The notes: generated by a model not told the origin, from the sequence alone. DNA of 64,000 nt from Olsenella sp. Marseille-P4559 (GCF_900605015.1 NZ_LR027575.1:364690-428689); one strand, 5' to 3'. Counted from the first letter of the stretch, positions 1 through 11,150 are shown. A program made the numbers and translations.

Positions 1-654
1 CGCGGCGACCGCCTGGGCGAGGAGCTCGAGCGCGACGTTGCCCGGCAGCTCTCGGAGTTTGTGGGCCTGCCCGTCGGGTACCTTGTCCGCCACCACCTGC
101 GCGTCGAGCTCACGGAGTTCCGCCGCGAGCTCCTGCGCGACGAGGGCCGTGTGTGTGGCCGCCTCGACATGCGCTTCTGCTCGGACGAGCCCTCGCCCAT
201 GCAGGCAAGCTTCGACTGGCTGGGCGGCGAGGATGCGGCCGACGATGCCGTGGAGGCCAACTGGGCCAACGCATTCCGCGCGTTCTGCGCAGACGAGCTT
301 GGCTACCAGGGACCCTCCGTCTACCTAGGGCAGAACTGGGAGAAGGTTGGCCACAAGTGGGTCTGGCAGCACGAGGTGCCGGGGACGGGCGAGAAGGTCG
401 GTGCGCCTAACGTGACCGGTGACGTGGCGCTTGCGCTGCGCCGCAACCCCACGATGAAGCTTGCCATCATCGGCGGTCGCTACGACGCGGCGACCACGTT
501 CTGGAACGTGCGTCACGACCTGAGTTGCCAGTTCCTCTCGCCCGCGCTCAAGGGGCGCGTGACGTGGCTGCGCTACGGCTGCGGGCACATGGCCTACGTG
601 GACGAGCCCACGCTCGAGGCCATGGACCGCGACCTCCACGCGTTCTACGAGTGA
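1..654 (+). CDS. Serine carboxypeptidase (peptidase S10 family), C-terminal part
   Basis: The reading frame is open from the first base of the window, so the N-terminus lies outside; 217 residues are visible. The last third reads GGRYDAATTFWN, then a run ending in RYGCGHMAYVDEP. This is the typical end of S10-like carboxypeptidases: the aspartate in GGRYDAAT and the histidine in GCGHMAY fit the second and third members of a Ser-Asp-His triad. The nucleophile serine would be upstream of the window. These enzymes remove C-terminal residues from peptides. It converges on the rlmKL gene and shares an inverted repeat with it at the stop codons. The family call rests on this C-terminal pattern only. 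Confidence 0.7.
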   Translation, partial: RGDRLGEELERDVARQLSEFVGLPVGYLVRHHLRVELTEFRRELLRDEGRVCGRLDMRFCSDEPSPMQASFDWLGGEDAADDAVEANWANAFRAFCADELGYQGPSVYLGQNWEKVGHKWVWQHEVPGTGEKVGAPNVTGDVALALRRNPTMKLAIIGGRYDAATTFWNVRHDLSCQFLSPALKGRVTWLRYGCGHMAYVDEPTLEAMDRDLHAFYE

Positions 655-682
655 GACAAGGGGACTGTCCCCCTTGCCTCAC
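651..682. terminator. Bidirectional terminator-like inverted repeat between convergent genes
   Basis: The arms 651-664 and 670-682 are complementary over about 13 positions with one mismatch and one bulge. They overlap the stop codons of both converging genes. No T-run follows, so termination on both strands is inferred from position and symmetry. Confidence 0.5.
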
Positions 683-2958
683 TGCCTCACCAGGTAGGCA
701 TGGTGGATCTTGGGGTTTCTCGCGTAGTCCTCAGGGATGGTCTTTGCCGTAATGTCCTCGAGGGCTACGCCTGCCTTGGCAAGCGTCTCAATGTCGGGCT
801 TGAAGTTGCGCAGGTTGCACGAGAAAATCGCGCAGCCGCCGGGCGAGAGCAGCCTCGAGACCGAGATGATGAGGTCGGCGTGGTCGCGTTGCACGTCCCA
901 GGACCTAGCGTGCATGCGGTTTGAGTTGGAGAACGTGGGCACGTCGCAGAAGATGAGATCCCAGGTGTAGCGGCGCTCGTGGCGGCGGTCGGCCACCCAC
1001 TGCAGCACGTCTGCCTGGATAAACTCGTGGCTGCGGCCGTAAAATCCGTTTCTCTCCATGTTGCGGCGCGCCCAATCGAGAGACGGCCGCGAGAGGTCGA
1101 CCGTGGTGGTGAGGCCCGCGCCGCCGTCTGCGGCGTAGCAGCTTGCCGTGCCTGTGTAGGCAAAGAGGTTGAGAAAGCTCCCGCCCGGGGTGCGCTTCAT
1201 GAGTTCGCGCACCATCGAGCGCGTCTCGCGGTGGTCGAGAAACAGGCCGCAGTCCAGCCGCTCAGAGAAGTTCACCTCAAACGTAAGGCCACCCTCGTCT
1301 ACGAGGTGCGCACCGCGGGGAAGCTCCACGCGCCCGTCATGCCTGCGTGAGGGGCGCACGTCGCGGCCACCTTCGCGGCCAAAGCCGCCGCGCCCCTCTC
1401 GCCCGCCGTCTGCGTACTGCGAGCCGCCACGCGCATGCGTGCGCACGCGCACGAACACGTTGGAAGGCTCGACGCCCATCACGCGCGGGGTAATTGCCAG
1501 CACGTCGAGAAGGCGCCTGCGCGCAAGACCCGCATCCACGTCGCGTGGGGCGGCGTACTCCGAGACGTAGAGCCAGCGTCCCGGCGTCTCAGAACCCTGG
1601 TACAGGTCAATCGAGACGGAATAGTCCGGCAGGTCGGCGTCATAGACACGGTAGCAGCTCACGTCCTCGCGCGCCGCCCACTTGGCGCGCTGCTTCGCCA
1701 CCTTGGCGAGACGAGCGGCAAACTGGTCAGAGGCCCCCACTAGCACGGGCACGCTTCCGGTGCCCCCGCGAAGCTCCACCACGGGGTGCTCTGCCGAGAG
1801 GGACATGGTATCGTAGCAGCGGATCGTTGCATCATCGCGACCAACGATCACGTCGATGGCCCCTGCGGGCTCGCCGCCCGCCGCGGCGTCCGCGGCGTTG
1901 TCGGCACAGAGTGCGACCGCGCCCGCGCCGTCGTGTCCGGCAACAGCCCCAGCCCCTGCCGAGAAGAGCGAGAGCGCCTCGGCCTCGCTGGCAAGGTCAT
2001 CCGGCTGCGGCCACGCAAGGTCAGCCACCACGAGGGGAGAGGCACCGCCCACAGCGGCAGCGAGCTCCCCTGCGGAGACAAACCGCGGCTCCACGCCCAT
2101 GCCCGCCCCGCGCAGCGACCTTCTCGCCGCGCCCTCCGCGCCGGGACGCGTGTCGCAAAGCACGAGGTCAACGCTGTTCTCAGCACCCACTGCGGCGCGG
2201 TCGGCGGCCTCGGTGGCAAGCTCGACCCAAGCGTCTTCGTCATGGCCGGCCCAGCGCGAGAAGCCCCATCGCACGCGCAGCAGCCCCGGCGCGCGGTCAA
2301 GCGCCTGCGCTGCCGCCTCGACGGCAACGCTCCCTGTTCCGGAAAAGAGGTTAACCAGTACGGGCGACCCGTGGCGCACATCCCTAAACCAGCAGCCCGC
2401 CTCCAGGAGCGCTGCAGCGTAGTCCGCACGCCTCGGCGAAAGACGACCGCGGCTGGGAGGTGCCGCTTCCCAGCCGCGGCTGAAGAGCGGCTCGCCCGCA
2501 AGGTCAATGCCCACGGTTGCGCGCTCGTGCGAGAGGCGCACCACGATGCCCACATCCGGCACATCAGTGTTGACCACGGGTCGCGCTCCCCTGCGCGAAA
2601 GGAGCCTGTCGGCCACGGCGTCTTTCGAGCGCAGCGCCACAAACTGCGTGTTTCTCAGCTGCTCGTTGGTGCCGTGCGCCTCAATGGCCATCGTCGCGCC
2701 GGGTGCCACGTGGTCCTCCCAAGGGATTGCCGAGAGGCCCTCGTAGAGCGCGTCGGCGTTGGTGGCGCCCACGCGTGCCAGTACGAGCGTCACATTGGAG
2801 GCAAGGCGCGACCACAGGCAGCAGCGGTAGGCATCTCTCAGCGCTCCCGTGAACGAGACCCGGCCCACGAGCGGACGCACGCCCTTGGCGCCAAGTGCGT
2901 GAAGCTCTCCTGCCAGAAGCGACTCAAAGCCCTTGGGACACGTTGCGACAAACTCCAT
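679..2958 (-). CDS. rlmL: 23S rRNA methyltransferase RlmKL (bifunctional G2069-N7 / G2445-N2)
   Basis: The 759-residue protein has the RlmKL layout: an N-terminal THUMP-like region, a first methyltransferase domain with an SAM-binding motif LVNLFSGTG near residue 200, a basic Gly/Arg-rich linker around residue 510-550, and a C-terminal RlmK domain with FLNLFAYTGTAS and CDVPTFSNSNRM near residue 671 followed by DVQRDH. The RlmK half looks intact, although the usual DPPTFSNS reads DVPTFSNS. The RlmL half lacks a recognisable NPPYG motif; where it would be expected the protein reads VVADLAWPQ. The protein modifies two guanines of 23S rRNA during ribosome assembly. The ATG start is divergent from the phosphoglucomutase gene, with 273 bp between them. 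Whether the RlmL half is active is uncertain. Confidence 0.85.
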   Translation of the reverse strand: MEFVATCPKGFESLLAGELHALGAKGVRPLVGRVSFTGALRDAYRCCLWSRLASNVTLVLARVGATNADALYEGLSAIPWEDHVAPGATMAIEAHGTNEQLRNTQFVALRSKDAVADRLLSRRGARPVVNTDVPDVGIVVRLSHERATVGIDLAGEPLFSRGWEAAPPSRGRLSPRRADYAAALLEAGCWFRDVRHGSPVLVNLFSGTGSVAVEAAAQALDRAPGLLRVRWGFSRWAGHDEDAWVELATEAADRAAVGAENSVDLVLCDTRPGAEGAARRSLRGAGMGVEPRFVSAGELAAAVGGASPLVVADLAWPQPDDLASEAEALSLFSAGAGAVAGHDGAGAVALCADNAADAAAGGEPAGAIDVIVGRDDATIRCYDTMSLSAEHPVVELRGGTGSVPVLVGASDQFAARLAKVAKQRAKWAAREDVSCYRVYDADLPDYSVSIDLYQGSETPGRWLYVSEYAAPRDVDAGLARRRLLDVLAITPRVMGVEPSNVFVRVRTHARGGSQYADGGREGRGGFGREGGRDVRPSRRHDGRVELPRGAHLVDEGGLTFEVNFSERLDCGLFLDHRETRSMVRELMKRTPGGSFLNLFAYTGTASCYAADGGAGLTTTVDLSRPSLDWARRNMERNGFYGRSHEFIQADVLQWVADRRHERRYTWDLIFCDVPTFSNSNRMHARSWDVQRDHADLIISVSRLLSPGGCAIFSCNLRNFKPDIETLAKAGVALEDITAKTIPEDYARNPKIHHAYLVRQ

Positions 2959-3231
2959 CGGGACACCTTTCGCCCGTAACCTGCGTGTCAGCCGGCACGC
3001 CTAGCGACGCCGTGCGCCGCGAATTCCGTTGCGACCATCATACGTGTTGCTTGTCCCGTGCGCCCGCCGACACCTATGCAGCCGCTTACAGCTCCACAAA
3101 GTCATTCGTCCGCATGAGCGCGCCAAGCGAGCCCGGCACGGATAGAATCTAAGGAGCAATGCTCGCACTTGTTCGTTGGCAGCCATGCTTGCACCGCACG
3201 TGCACGCATGGCAGGGAAGCAAGGGGGAACC

Positions 3232-4956
3232 ATGGACGCAGGCGTGAAGGATACCATCAAGCTTTGGCAGGACAACGTCACCGAGCCAGACCTCAAGGCC
3301 GAACTCGACGCCCTTGTCAGCGCTGGGGACGAGGACGCGCTCAACGACGCCTTCTATCGCAACCTCGAGTTTGGCACCGCAGGCCTGCGCGGCACCCTCG
3401 GCGTGGGCACCAACCGCATGAACGTCTACGTGGTGGCCCAGGCAACCCAGGGCGTGGCCAACTACCTGAACGCTCACTACGACCACCCCACCATTGCCAT
3501 CGCGCGCGATTCTCGCCTGAAGGGCGAGGACTTCCAGCGCGTGGTCGCCGGTGTGCTTGCGGCCAATGGCGTGCACGTCTATGTCTATCCGCGCATCGAG
3601 CCCGTTCCCACGCTCTCCTTTGCGGTGCGCCACCTGCACACTTCCGCGGGCATCGTGCTTACGGCGTCGCACAACCCGGCGCAGTACAACGGCTACAAGG
3701 TCTACAATGACAACGGCGGCCAGATCGCCAACGAGGCGGCCGACGAGATCAGTGTCTCCATCGCGGAGACGCCCGTCTTTGGCGGCGTCAAGATGATGGA
3801 CTTCGATGAGGGCATCAAGCAGGGCCTCATTGAGTGGACGCCCGAAGAGGTTCTCGACGCCTTCATCGAGGCCGTCAAGAAGGTCTCCATCCCCGGCTTC
3901 AAGGCGCCCGAGGGCTACAAGGTCGTCTACACGCCGCTCAACGGCACGGGCATGGAGTGCGTCACGCGCATCCTGAAGGAGATCGGCGTGAACGACGTGA
4001 CCGTGGTGCCCGAGCAGGCCGAGCCAGACGGCAACTTCCCCACGTGCAAGTACCCCAACCCGGAGTTCCGTGAGGCGCTGCAGCTGGCGCTCGACCTTGC
4101 CGAGAAGGTCAAGCCCAACCTCGTTGTGGCCACCGATCCCGACGCCGACCGCATGGGCACCGCCATCCCGCACGATGGTGAGTACAAGCTGCTCAGCGGC
4201 AACGAGATGGGCGTCCTCATGATGGACTGGCTCATCAAGATGGCAATCGATCGCGGCGAGGACCCCAAGCGCAAGGTGGCCGTCTCTACGATCGTCTCGT
4301 CCGTAATGCCCGACGCCTTGGCCAGGCACTACGGCTTTGAGATGCGCCGCGTGCTCACCGGCTTCAAGTACATTGGCGACCAGATCGACCAGCTCAAGGA
4401 CGAGGGCGAGGAGGACCGCTTCCTCATGGGCTTCGAGGAGTCCTATGGCTACCTTGTGGGAACTCACGCGCGCGACAAGGACGCCATTGTCGCCGTTGAG
4501 ATGTGCGTCGAGATGGCGGCCTACTACGCCGCGCGCGGCATGGACCTCTACGAGGCCATGGAGGAACTCTACAAGCAGTACGGCTACTACCTCAACGGCA
4601 CCGTGAACGCGCAGTTCCCGGGTGAGGCCGGCGCCAAGCGCATGGTCCGGATCATGACCGATCTGCGTGAGAACCCGCTCACCGATATTGCCGGCTACGG
4701 AGTCGTTGGCGTGACCGACTTTGGCAAGGGTGCCGAGATGCCGCGCGTCTCTGGCCTGCAGAAGGAGTCCGCACAGGAGCTGCCTGCGGCCAACGTTATC
4801 GAGTACCGCCTCGAGGACGACAACAAGGTGATCTTCCGTCCGTCCGGCACCGAGCCCAAGGTCAAGGCATACCTGTTCGCCAAGGGTGCCACGCGCACCG
4901 AGGCCGAGGCCGTGCGCGCCAAGCTGCAGGCGGCTGCCGAGAAGGTGCTTTCGTAG
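3232..4956 (+). CDS. Phospho-sugar mutase (phosphoglucomutase/phosphomannomutase)
   Basis: This 574-residue member of the alpha-D-phosphohexomutase family interconverts sugar-1- and sugar-6-phosphates and feeds glycogen and cell-wall sugar nucleotide synthesis. All four family signatures are visible: the phosphoserine loop TASHNPAQYNG (Ser146), the metal-binding DPDADRMG, the sugar-binding GFEESYGYL and the phosphate-binding RPSGTEPKVK near the C-terminus. The length and GFEESYGY match the PgcA/Pgm2-like branch. The ATG at 3232 is preceded by AAGGGGG at good spacing; an in-frame TTG at 3169 would add 21 residues with no family resemblance, so it was not used. A strong hairpin follows the gene. 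Confidence 0.92.
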   Translation: MDAGVKDTIKLWQDNVTEPDLKAELDALVSAGDEDALNDAFYRNLEFGTAGLRGTLGVGTNRMNVYVVAQATQGVANYLNAHYDHPTIAIARDSRLKGEDFQRVVAGVLAANGVHVYVYPRIEPVPTLSFAVRHLHTSAGIVLTASHNPAQYNGYKVYNDNGGQIANEAADEISVSIAETPVFGGVKMMDFDEGIKQGLIEWTPEEVLDAFIEAVKKVSIPGFKAPEGYKVVYTPLNGTGMECVTRILKEIGVNDVTVVPEQAEPDGNFPTCKYPNPEFREALQLALDLAEKVKPNLVVATDPDADRMGTAIPHDGEYKLLSGNEMGVLMMDWLIKMAIDRGEDPKRKVAVSTIVSSVMPDALARHYGFEMRRVLTGFKYIGDQIDQLKDEGEEDRFLMGFEESYGYLVGTHARDKDAIVAVEMCVEMAAYYAARGMDLYEAMEELYKQYGYYLNGTVNAQFPGEAGAKRMVRIMTDLRENPLTDIAGYGVVGVTDFGKGAEMPRVSGLQKESAQELPAANVIEYRLEDDNKVIFRPSGTEPKVKAYLFAKGATRTEAEAVRAKLQAAAEKVLS

Positions 4957-4989
4957 GGACTGCGAGGCTCACTATTTTGGGCTGTAAGT

Positions 4990-5028
4990 GGGACCGGGGT
5001 CACGACGAGGTGTCGCGGCCCCGGTCCC
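4990..5028. terminator. Strong hairpin terminator between convergent genes
   Basis: GGGACCGGGG (4990-4999) and CCCCGGTCCC (5019-5028) form a perfect 10-bp stem followed by TTTGGTTGT on the plus strand. It sits between the mutase and the convergent phosphatase gene and probably ends transcription of the mutase, possibly of both. Confidence 0.75.
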
Positions 5029-5060
5029 TTTGGTTGTCTCGGCGCGGGTCGGGGCCGGGG

Positions 5061-5864
5061 CTAGCCCACGAGATGCTTGCGCACGCACGTGAGCTGCGCC
5101 TGGCTGACGCCACAGGCGAGAAGGTACGCCTCGGCCGACCCGTAGCTCTCGATGAGCCCGTCAAAGACGCGTCCCATGAGCTTTGCCAGCACGTCGACCG
5201 TGGTGAAGCTGGGGGAGACTCCCTGGTAGATATAGGCGTCCACCTCCTCGCGCGAGGCAAACGAGTAGGTGTAGTCGGCCACGATGCTCGTGCGGTCCAC
5301 ACCGCAGAGGCCCAGAAGCAGCATCGACGTAATGCCGGTGCGGTCCATGCCCGCCGCGCAGTGGAAAAGCACGCACTCCTTGGGTGTCGCCTCTGCGAAC
5401 GCTGAGAAGACCTGACGTACGGCGTCATGGTTGTCGAGCATCCTGAGGTAGCCGGTGGCGAGGTAGTCGCGCGTGTCGCCGGGCAATCGCAGCCTGGGGT
5501 CGTGCATGTTGATGCCAAAGAGCGGCACATTCACGTAGGTGATGCCGGGACGGCTGGCAAAGACGTCCGGCGAGCTGGTGCACTCTGGGACGCTTCGTAG
5601 GTCGATGACGCGGGTGACGCCGTATTCGCGCAGGTAGTGCAGCTCTTTTCGCGAGAGCGTCGAGGTGGAGCCGGAGCGCAGGAAGCGTCTGCGGAGCGTG
5701 CTTGCACTGGATGTGCGGCCGGGGCTTGCCGGTAGGGGATAGCCACCCAGCTCACGGCAGTTGTCGCCCACGGGGAGGAGCTGCCCGCCCTCGGTGGGCG
5801 CAGGGGCGGGGGCCCCGGTTGGTGTGGCATCTGCGCCGCCTCTCTTATGGAACCAGCCCAGCAT
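5061..5864 (-). CDS. Tyrosine/serine protein phosphatase (Y_phosphatase3 family)
   Basis: The 267-residue protein contains the P-loop HCAAGMDRTG (Cys169, Arg175), the CX5R active site of tyrosine-specific phosphatases. An N-terminal LPVGDNCRELGGYPL segment is the dRDlGG-type start common to the bacterial Y_phosphatase3 group, which dephosphorylates protein tyrosine/serine or phosphoinositides. The ATG at 5864 (MLGWFHKRGG) was chosen because it overlaps the upstream gene by 20 bp, typical of translational coupling; the longer frame upstream is low-complexity. Residues 15-30 are Pro/Ala/Thr-rich, perhaps a flexible tether. The substrate cannot be read from the sequence. Confidence 0.85.
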   Translation of the reverse strand: MLGWFHKRGGADATPTGAPAPAPTEGGQLLPVGDNCRELGGYPLPASPGRTSSASTLRRRFLRSGSTSTLSRKELHYLREYGVTRVIDLRSVPECTSSPDVFASRPGITYVNVPLFGINMHDPRLRLPGDTRDYLATGYLRMLDNHDAVRQVFSAFAEATPKECVLFHCAAGMDRTGITSMLLLGLCGVDRTSIVADYTYSFASREEVDAYIYQGVSPSFTTVDVLAKLMGRVFDGLIESYGSAEAYLLACGVSQAQLTCVRKHLVG

Positions 5865-6180
5865 GGTCGGGGCCTTTCTCCTCGTCGCGTTCACGGTTGT
5901 AGAACTCCGTGACCCTGGCGTTGTAGTACTCGCTCTTCTTGTGCTCGGCCCAGGCGTCACGCTGCTCGACGATGGCTACGGCCTCGTCTGCGGCCTCCTC
6001 CATGGTCTTGGGGCGAACCTGCATGAGATAGGCGGCCATGCGCTCCATGGTGCCGACGGAGCCCAGGTAGAGGGCGAGAGCCTCGCCAAACTCAGCCGGC
6101 CAGCCACAACGCTCGGCAGCCCGGGCAAGCGCCGCCTGGGCGGTGTTGCGGTCTGCGTCCCTATCGTCTGTCTCGTTCAT
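5845..6180 (-). CDS. Small acidic helical protein of unknown function
   Basis: The 111-residue protein begins MNETDDRDAD and is rich in Glu, Ala and Arg with no membrane segment or signal peptide. The middle reads like long amphipathic helices. It precedes the phosphatase gene and overlaps its start by 20 bp, so the two are very likely co-transcribed and coupled. It could be a partner or substrate of the phosphatase, but nothing in the sequence proves it. The ATG at 6180 has a GGAGGCC ribosome site just upstream. I do not recognise a family. Confidence 0.7.
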   Translation of the reverse strand: MNETDDRDADRNTAQAALARAAERCGWPAEFGEALALYLGSVGTMERMAAYLMQVRPKTMEEAADEAVAIVEQRDAWAEHKKSEYYNARVTEFYNRERDEEKGPDHAGLVP

Positions 6181-6827
6181 GGGGGCCTCCTCGTTCTGGT
6201 GTGCGTGGGTAATCCTATCAGTGAGTCGTGGAGCGGGAATTGAGGGCCAAGGCCGGCCGGCGAGAAAGTCTGGTCATGCGTACGCACCATCGGCCGTCTC
6301 TGCCCGATTGGCCCCTCCAGAGGTGTCTGCTGGCGAGAAACCCGGGTCATGCGTACGCACGACCCCCTCCTGCTGCCAGGCCCCTCTCGCCCACCTGGGC
6401 AAACGCCGCGTGGGTGTCAGAAAACCTTGCTCGTGCGTACGCACGACCGAGAAAAACTGCCCAGCGGGTCTCTCCGGGGGCTTCTCCGGCAGAAAACCTG
6501 GCTTGTGCGTACGCATGACCGCGCTCTTTTGCCCGATCTCGGTTCGCAACGGTTGTGAGGCCCGCACAATCGTCTGCCAGAGCCCAGGAAATCCTGCCTC
6601 CCCCAGAGGAATTGCGCACAGTCGAGAGGTGGGCATGCAAGCCCCAGGCACCTGCAAGGCTTAAGCCCATCCGTGCGTAGTTCGCGTGCCGACGTTGTGT
6701 GCGGGGGCATATGCGGGGGCAGGGCCGAACCTCCAGGTTCGTGGAGCTGTCATACTCGCTACGCGGGGCCTGTCGCCGGGACCGCCGGGTCCGCCGCCAA
6801 GAACCGCAGTCACAAGGAGAGGCGCGA
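6181..6827. repeat. Intergenic region with four TGCGTACGCA-cored repeats
   Basis: This 647-bp gap has no convincing gene. It carries four copies of a roughly 45-50-bp imperfect repeat whose centre is the perfect palindrome TGCGTACGCA, at 6277-6286, 6350-6359, 6434-6443 and 6506-6515 (steps of 73, 84 and 72 bp). The shared flanks are a leading GAAA..C.GG and a trailing (A/C)GACC. The copies share one orientation, and the short frames they create are repetitive artefacts (RTHxxGF-like peptides). The rest of the gap, 6520-6827, holds only the promoter region of the downstream phosphatase. Confidence 0.75.
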
Positions 6828-7397
6828 ATGACAAGCGAGAAAACCCAAGACGTACCATCTGCCAGCAACAACGTCGACGTGACAAGAATCCTGTTCGTCT
6901 GTCACGGCAACATCTGCCGCTCGACCATGGCTCAGTTCGTGATGGGGGATCTGGTCCGCAGGGCTGGGCGCGAGAGCGACTTCCTCATCGACTCTGCCGC
7001 CACCAGCCGCGAGGAGCTTGGTAGCGATGTCCACCCCGGCACGCGCGAGCGACTGCGCCGCGCGGGCGTTCCATGCGGCCATCACGCTGCCCGCCAGATG
7101 GGTTCCGAGGACTATGACCGCTTCGATTACATCGTGGGCATGGACCGCGACAACTACGATGGCATGTACCGGCTGCTTTTGGGCGAGAGGGGCATGGGAT
7201 TCAGCTGGCCGCCCGTCTCGGAGCAGCTCGTTCGCAAGGCCGACCCCAGGCGCAAAGTGTCGCTTCTCCTGGACTGGACAGGACATCCCCGCGACGTGGC
7301 CGACCCCTGGTACACGGGCAACTTCGATGTCACCTACAGCGACGTTATGGCTGGCTGTGTCGCCATGCTCGACGTTCTTCTCGCCAAGGGGCGCTGA
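6828..7397 (+). CDS. Low-molecular-weight protein tyrosine phosphatase
   Basis: The protein has 189 residues. The signature ILFVCHGNICRSTMA gives the CX5R loop (Cys25, Arg31), and the C-terminal VADPWYTGNFDVTY supplies the general-acid aspartate of the family. An 18-residue polar extension precedes the catalytic domain. LMW-PTPs dephosphorylate protein tyrosine, often on BY-kinases that control polysaccharide export; here a flippase gene lies about 10 kb away, which is only suggestive. The start at 6828 is set by AAGGAGA eight bases upstream. The domain also has a segment around residues 115-145 that is longer than in the compact 150-residue enzymes. Confidence 0.9.
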   Translation: MTSEKTQDVPSASNNVDVTRILFVCHGNICRSTMAQFVMGDLVRRAGRESDFLIDSAATSREELGSDVHPGTRERLRRAGVPCGHHAARQMGSEDYDRFDYIVGMDRDNYDGMYRLLLGERGMGFSWPPVSEQLVRKADPRRKVSLLLDWTGHPRDVADPWYTGNFDVTYSDVMAGCVAMLDVLLAKGR

Positions 7398-7613
7398 CCA
7401 CGGGAGTGCCCATCCCATGGGGCTCCTTGCGCCCGCGGGCATAGTAGAGAATGTAGAGAATGCCTCGCCCAGTGCAGGCGGCGCCTGAACCGTCATCGTG
7501 CGCCGCCATATATGCTATACAGTAGATGACATTAATCTCGAGCGGTCCGCCGAATCTTTCCGCGGGCTGGTTCCATGTGCCGCGCCAACGTGCGCGGAGA
7601 GTAGGGGAGCACA

Positions 7614-7923
7614 TGAGCAAGATCGTCATTGTCGGCGCAAACCACGCGGGCACCGTGGCAGCCAATGCCATCCTCGACAACCATCCTGGTAACGAGGTTG
7701 TGATTATCGATCAGAACGGTAACAACAGCTTTCTTGGGTGTGACATGGCACTGTGGATTGGCGCGTGATTGAGAGCGCGGGCATCCACATGTTCTCGCTC
7801 GCGATCCAGGAGGGGCTGACCATCGACCGCCTGGCGCTGCTCGACATCTTCTCCCTCCCGCACTTCAATCAGTCGTACAACTACTACACCATGGCCGCCT
7901 ACTCCGCGGTGCTGGGGGCATAG
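7614..7923 (+). pseudogene. NADH oxidase / FAD-dependent NAD(P)-disulfide oxidoreductase remnant
   Basis: An intact-looking start (ATG 7614 behind GGGGAG) encodes [19 protein letters not shown], the FAD-binding Rossmann N-terminus of NADH oxidases, but stops after 51 residues at 7766-7768. From 7765 another frame continues to 7923 with about 52 residues ([18 protein letters not shown], then [17 protein letters not shown]) that match the C-terminal end of the same family. Full-length members have about 450 residues, so some 350 codons are missing and the halves are out of frame. The gene is a deletion relic and cannot make a working enzyme. Confidence 0.85.
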
Positions 7924-8305
7924 GGAGCGCGCCGGCGACGTGCGGCGGCGCGCACGTTGCAGCCGCACGTACGTTGCGGCGGCGCCGGAGGGCGCGTTTC
8001 CACCGAGGCTCCGGCTCGCGCTGCGCCCGTCGTAGGGTCCCGTTCCGGGGCAAGGGCGAGAGAACGCCACACATTCGTCCTCCGAATGTGTATCGACCTG
8101 CGCGGGTCACAGGTTCGTGTCCGAATGTGTGGCGTTAATCGTCGTACGCGGCGCCTCTTGGTGAGTTTGACGACTTCCCAGCTCGACTCAGGTAGCGCCC
8201 CTTGCTGTACGCCACTGCATGCGGAACTCTGTTGGAGGTTCCTATTAGTGTTGTCTCCGGGCGTTAGACTCTTGTGAGGCGATTCGATACCCATAGGAGA
8301 CATGC
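7924..8305. repeat. Intergenic region with a 15-bp perfect inverted repeat
   Basis: This 382-bp gap has no gene. It contains AACGCCACACATTCG at 8063-8077 and its exact reverse complement at 8122-8136. A third copy of the inner motif, CGAATGTGT, lies at 8083-8091, so the left arm can also pair locally. The structure could be an operator pair or a mobile-repeat relic. The rest is the leader of the helicase gene. Confidence 0.6.
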
Positions 8306-10816
<2,511 letters not shown>

Positions 10817-10818
10817 GG

Positions 10819-10861
10819 GGCCGGCGCGACCGGTGGAGGATGTCTGCTGGCCGCGCCGGCC
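10819..10861 (+). terminator. Probable terminator of pcrA
   Basis: GGCCGGCGCG (10819-10828) pairs perfectly with CGCGCCGGCC (10852-10861) directly after the stop codon. The T-run is weak (GGATTATTG), so this may instead be a 3'-stabilising stem. Confidence 0.5.
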
Positions 10862-10869
10862 GCTGGATT

Positions 10870-10941
10870 ATTGCGCGCGATTTTACGCTTGCTGCATGAT
10901 TGCCCAGTTGAGCTTTAGAATCCGATAAAAACGCGCGCAAT
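10870..10941. repeat. 72-bp inverted repeat with ATTGCGCGCG ends
   Basis: ATTGCGCGCG (10870-10879) is exactly complementary to CGCGCGCAAT (10932-10941), and the pairing extends inward through an A/T run (ATTTT with AAAAA). It lies in the gap after pcrA and codes for nothing. It looks like a REP/MITE-type repeat or a second terminator. Confidence 0.5.
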
Positions 10942-11000
10942 ACTCCGAGACAGCATCCGTACCCTTTACCCTCGATAGGGGAGGCGCGGTATTCCCGATA

Positions 11001-11150
11001 GCACGAATTGACGGTTGGTGGCAGTTTGGGCTAAATTCTTGATATGATTCCGTTCTAGTGCCAAATCGCTGACCAGCACTTCAACAAATCTCAAACCAGT
11101 TTGTACTTCGGGTACCCGTAAAAAACTGCCACCAACCGTCAATTCGTGCC
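11001..11150 (-). mobile_element. MITE-like element, copy 1
   Basis: A non-coding 150-bp unit is bounded by near-perfect inverted repeats of about 27 bp (11001-11027 and 11121-11150) with the core TGACGGTTGGTGGCAGTTT. Its reverse complement matches the element at 13611-13759 along one half: the ends, then GAAGTACAAA.TGGTTTGAG, then GGTCAG. The two copies are in opposite orientation. No target duplication is visible and there is no transposase inside. Confidence 0.75.

Noticed and set aside
3159-3710. Leader gene starting at 3159 behind AAGGAG
   Set aside because: Although the ribosome site is good, the frame runs inside the mutase gene and encodes an Arg/His-rich sequence; at most a short upstream initiation, not a supported gene.
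6277-6515. CRISPR array
   Set aside because: Four diverged repeats with a 10-bp constant core and uneven 72-84-bp steps, no cas genes nearby.
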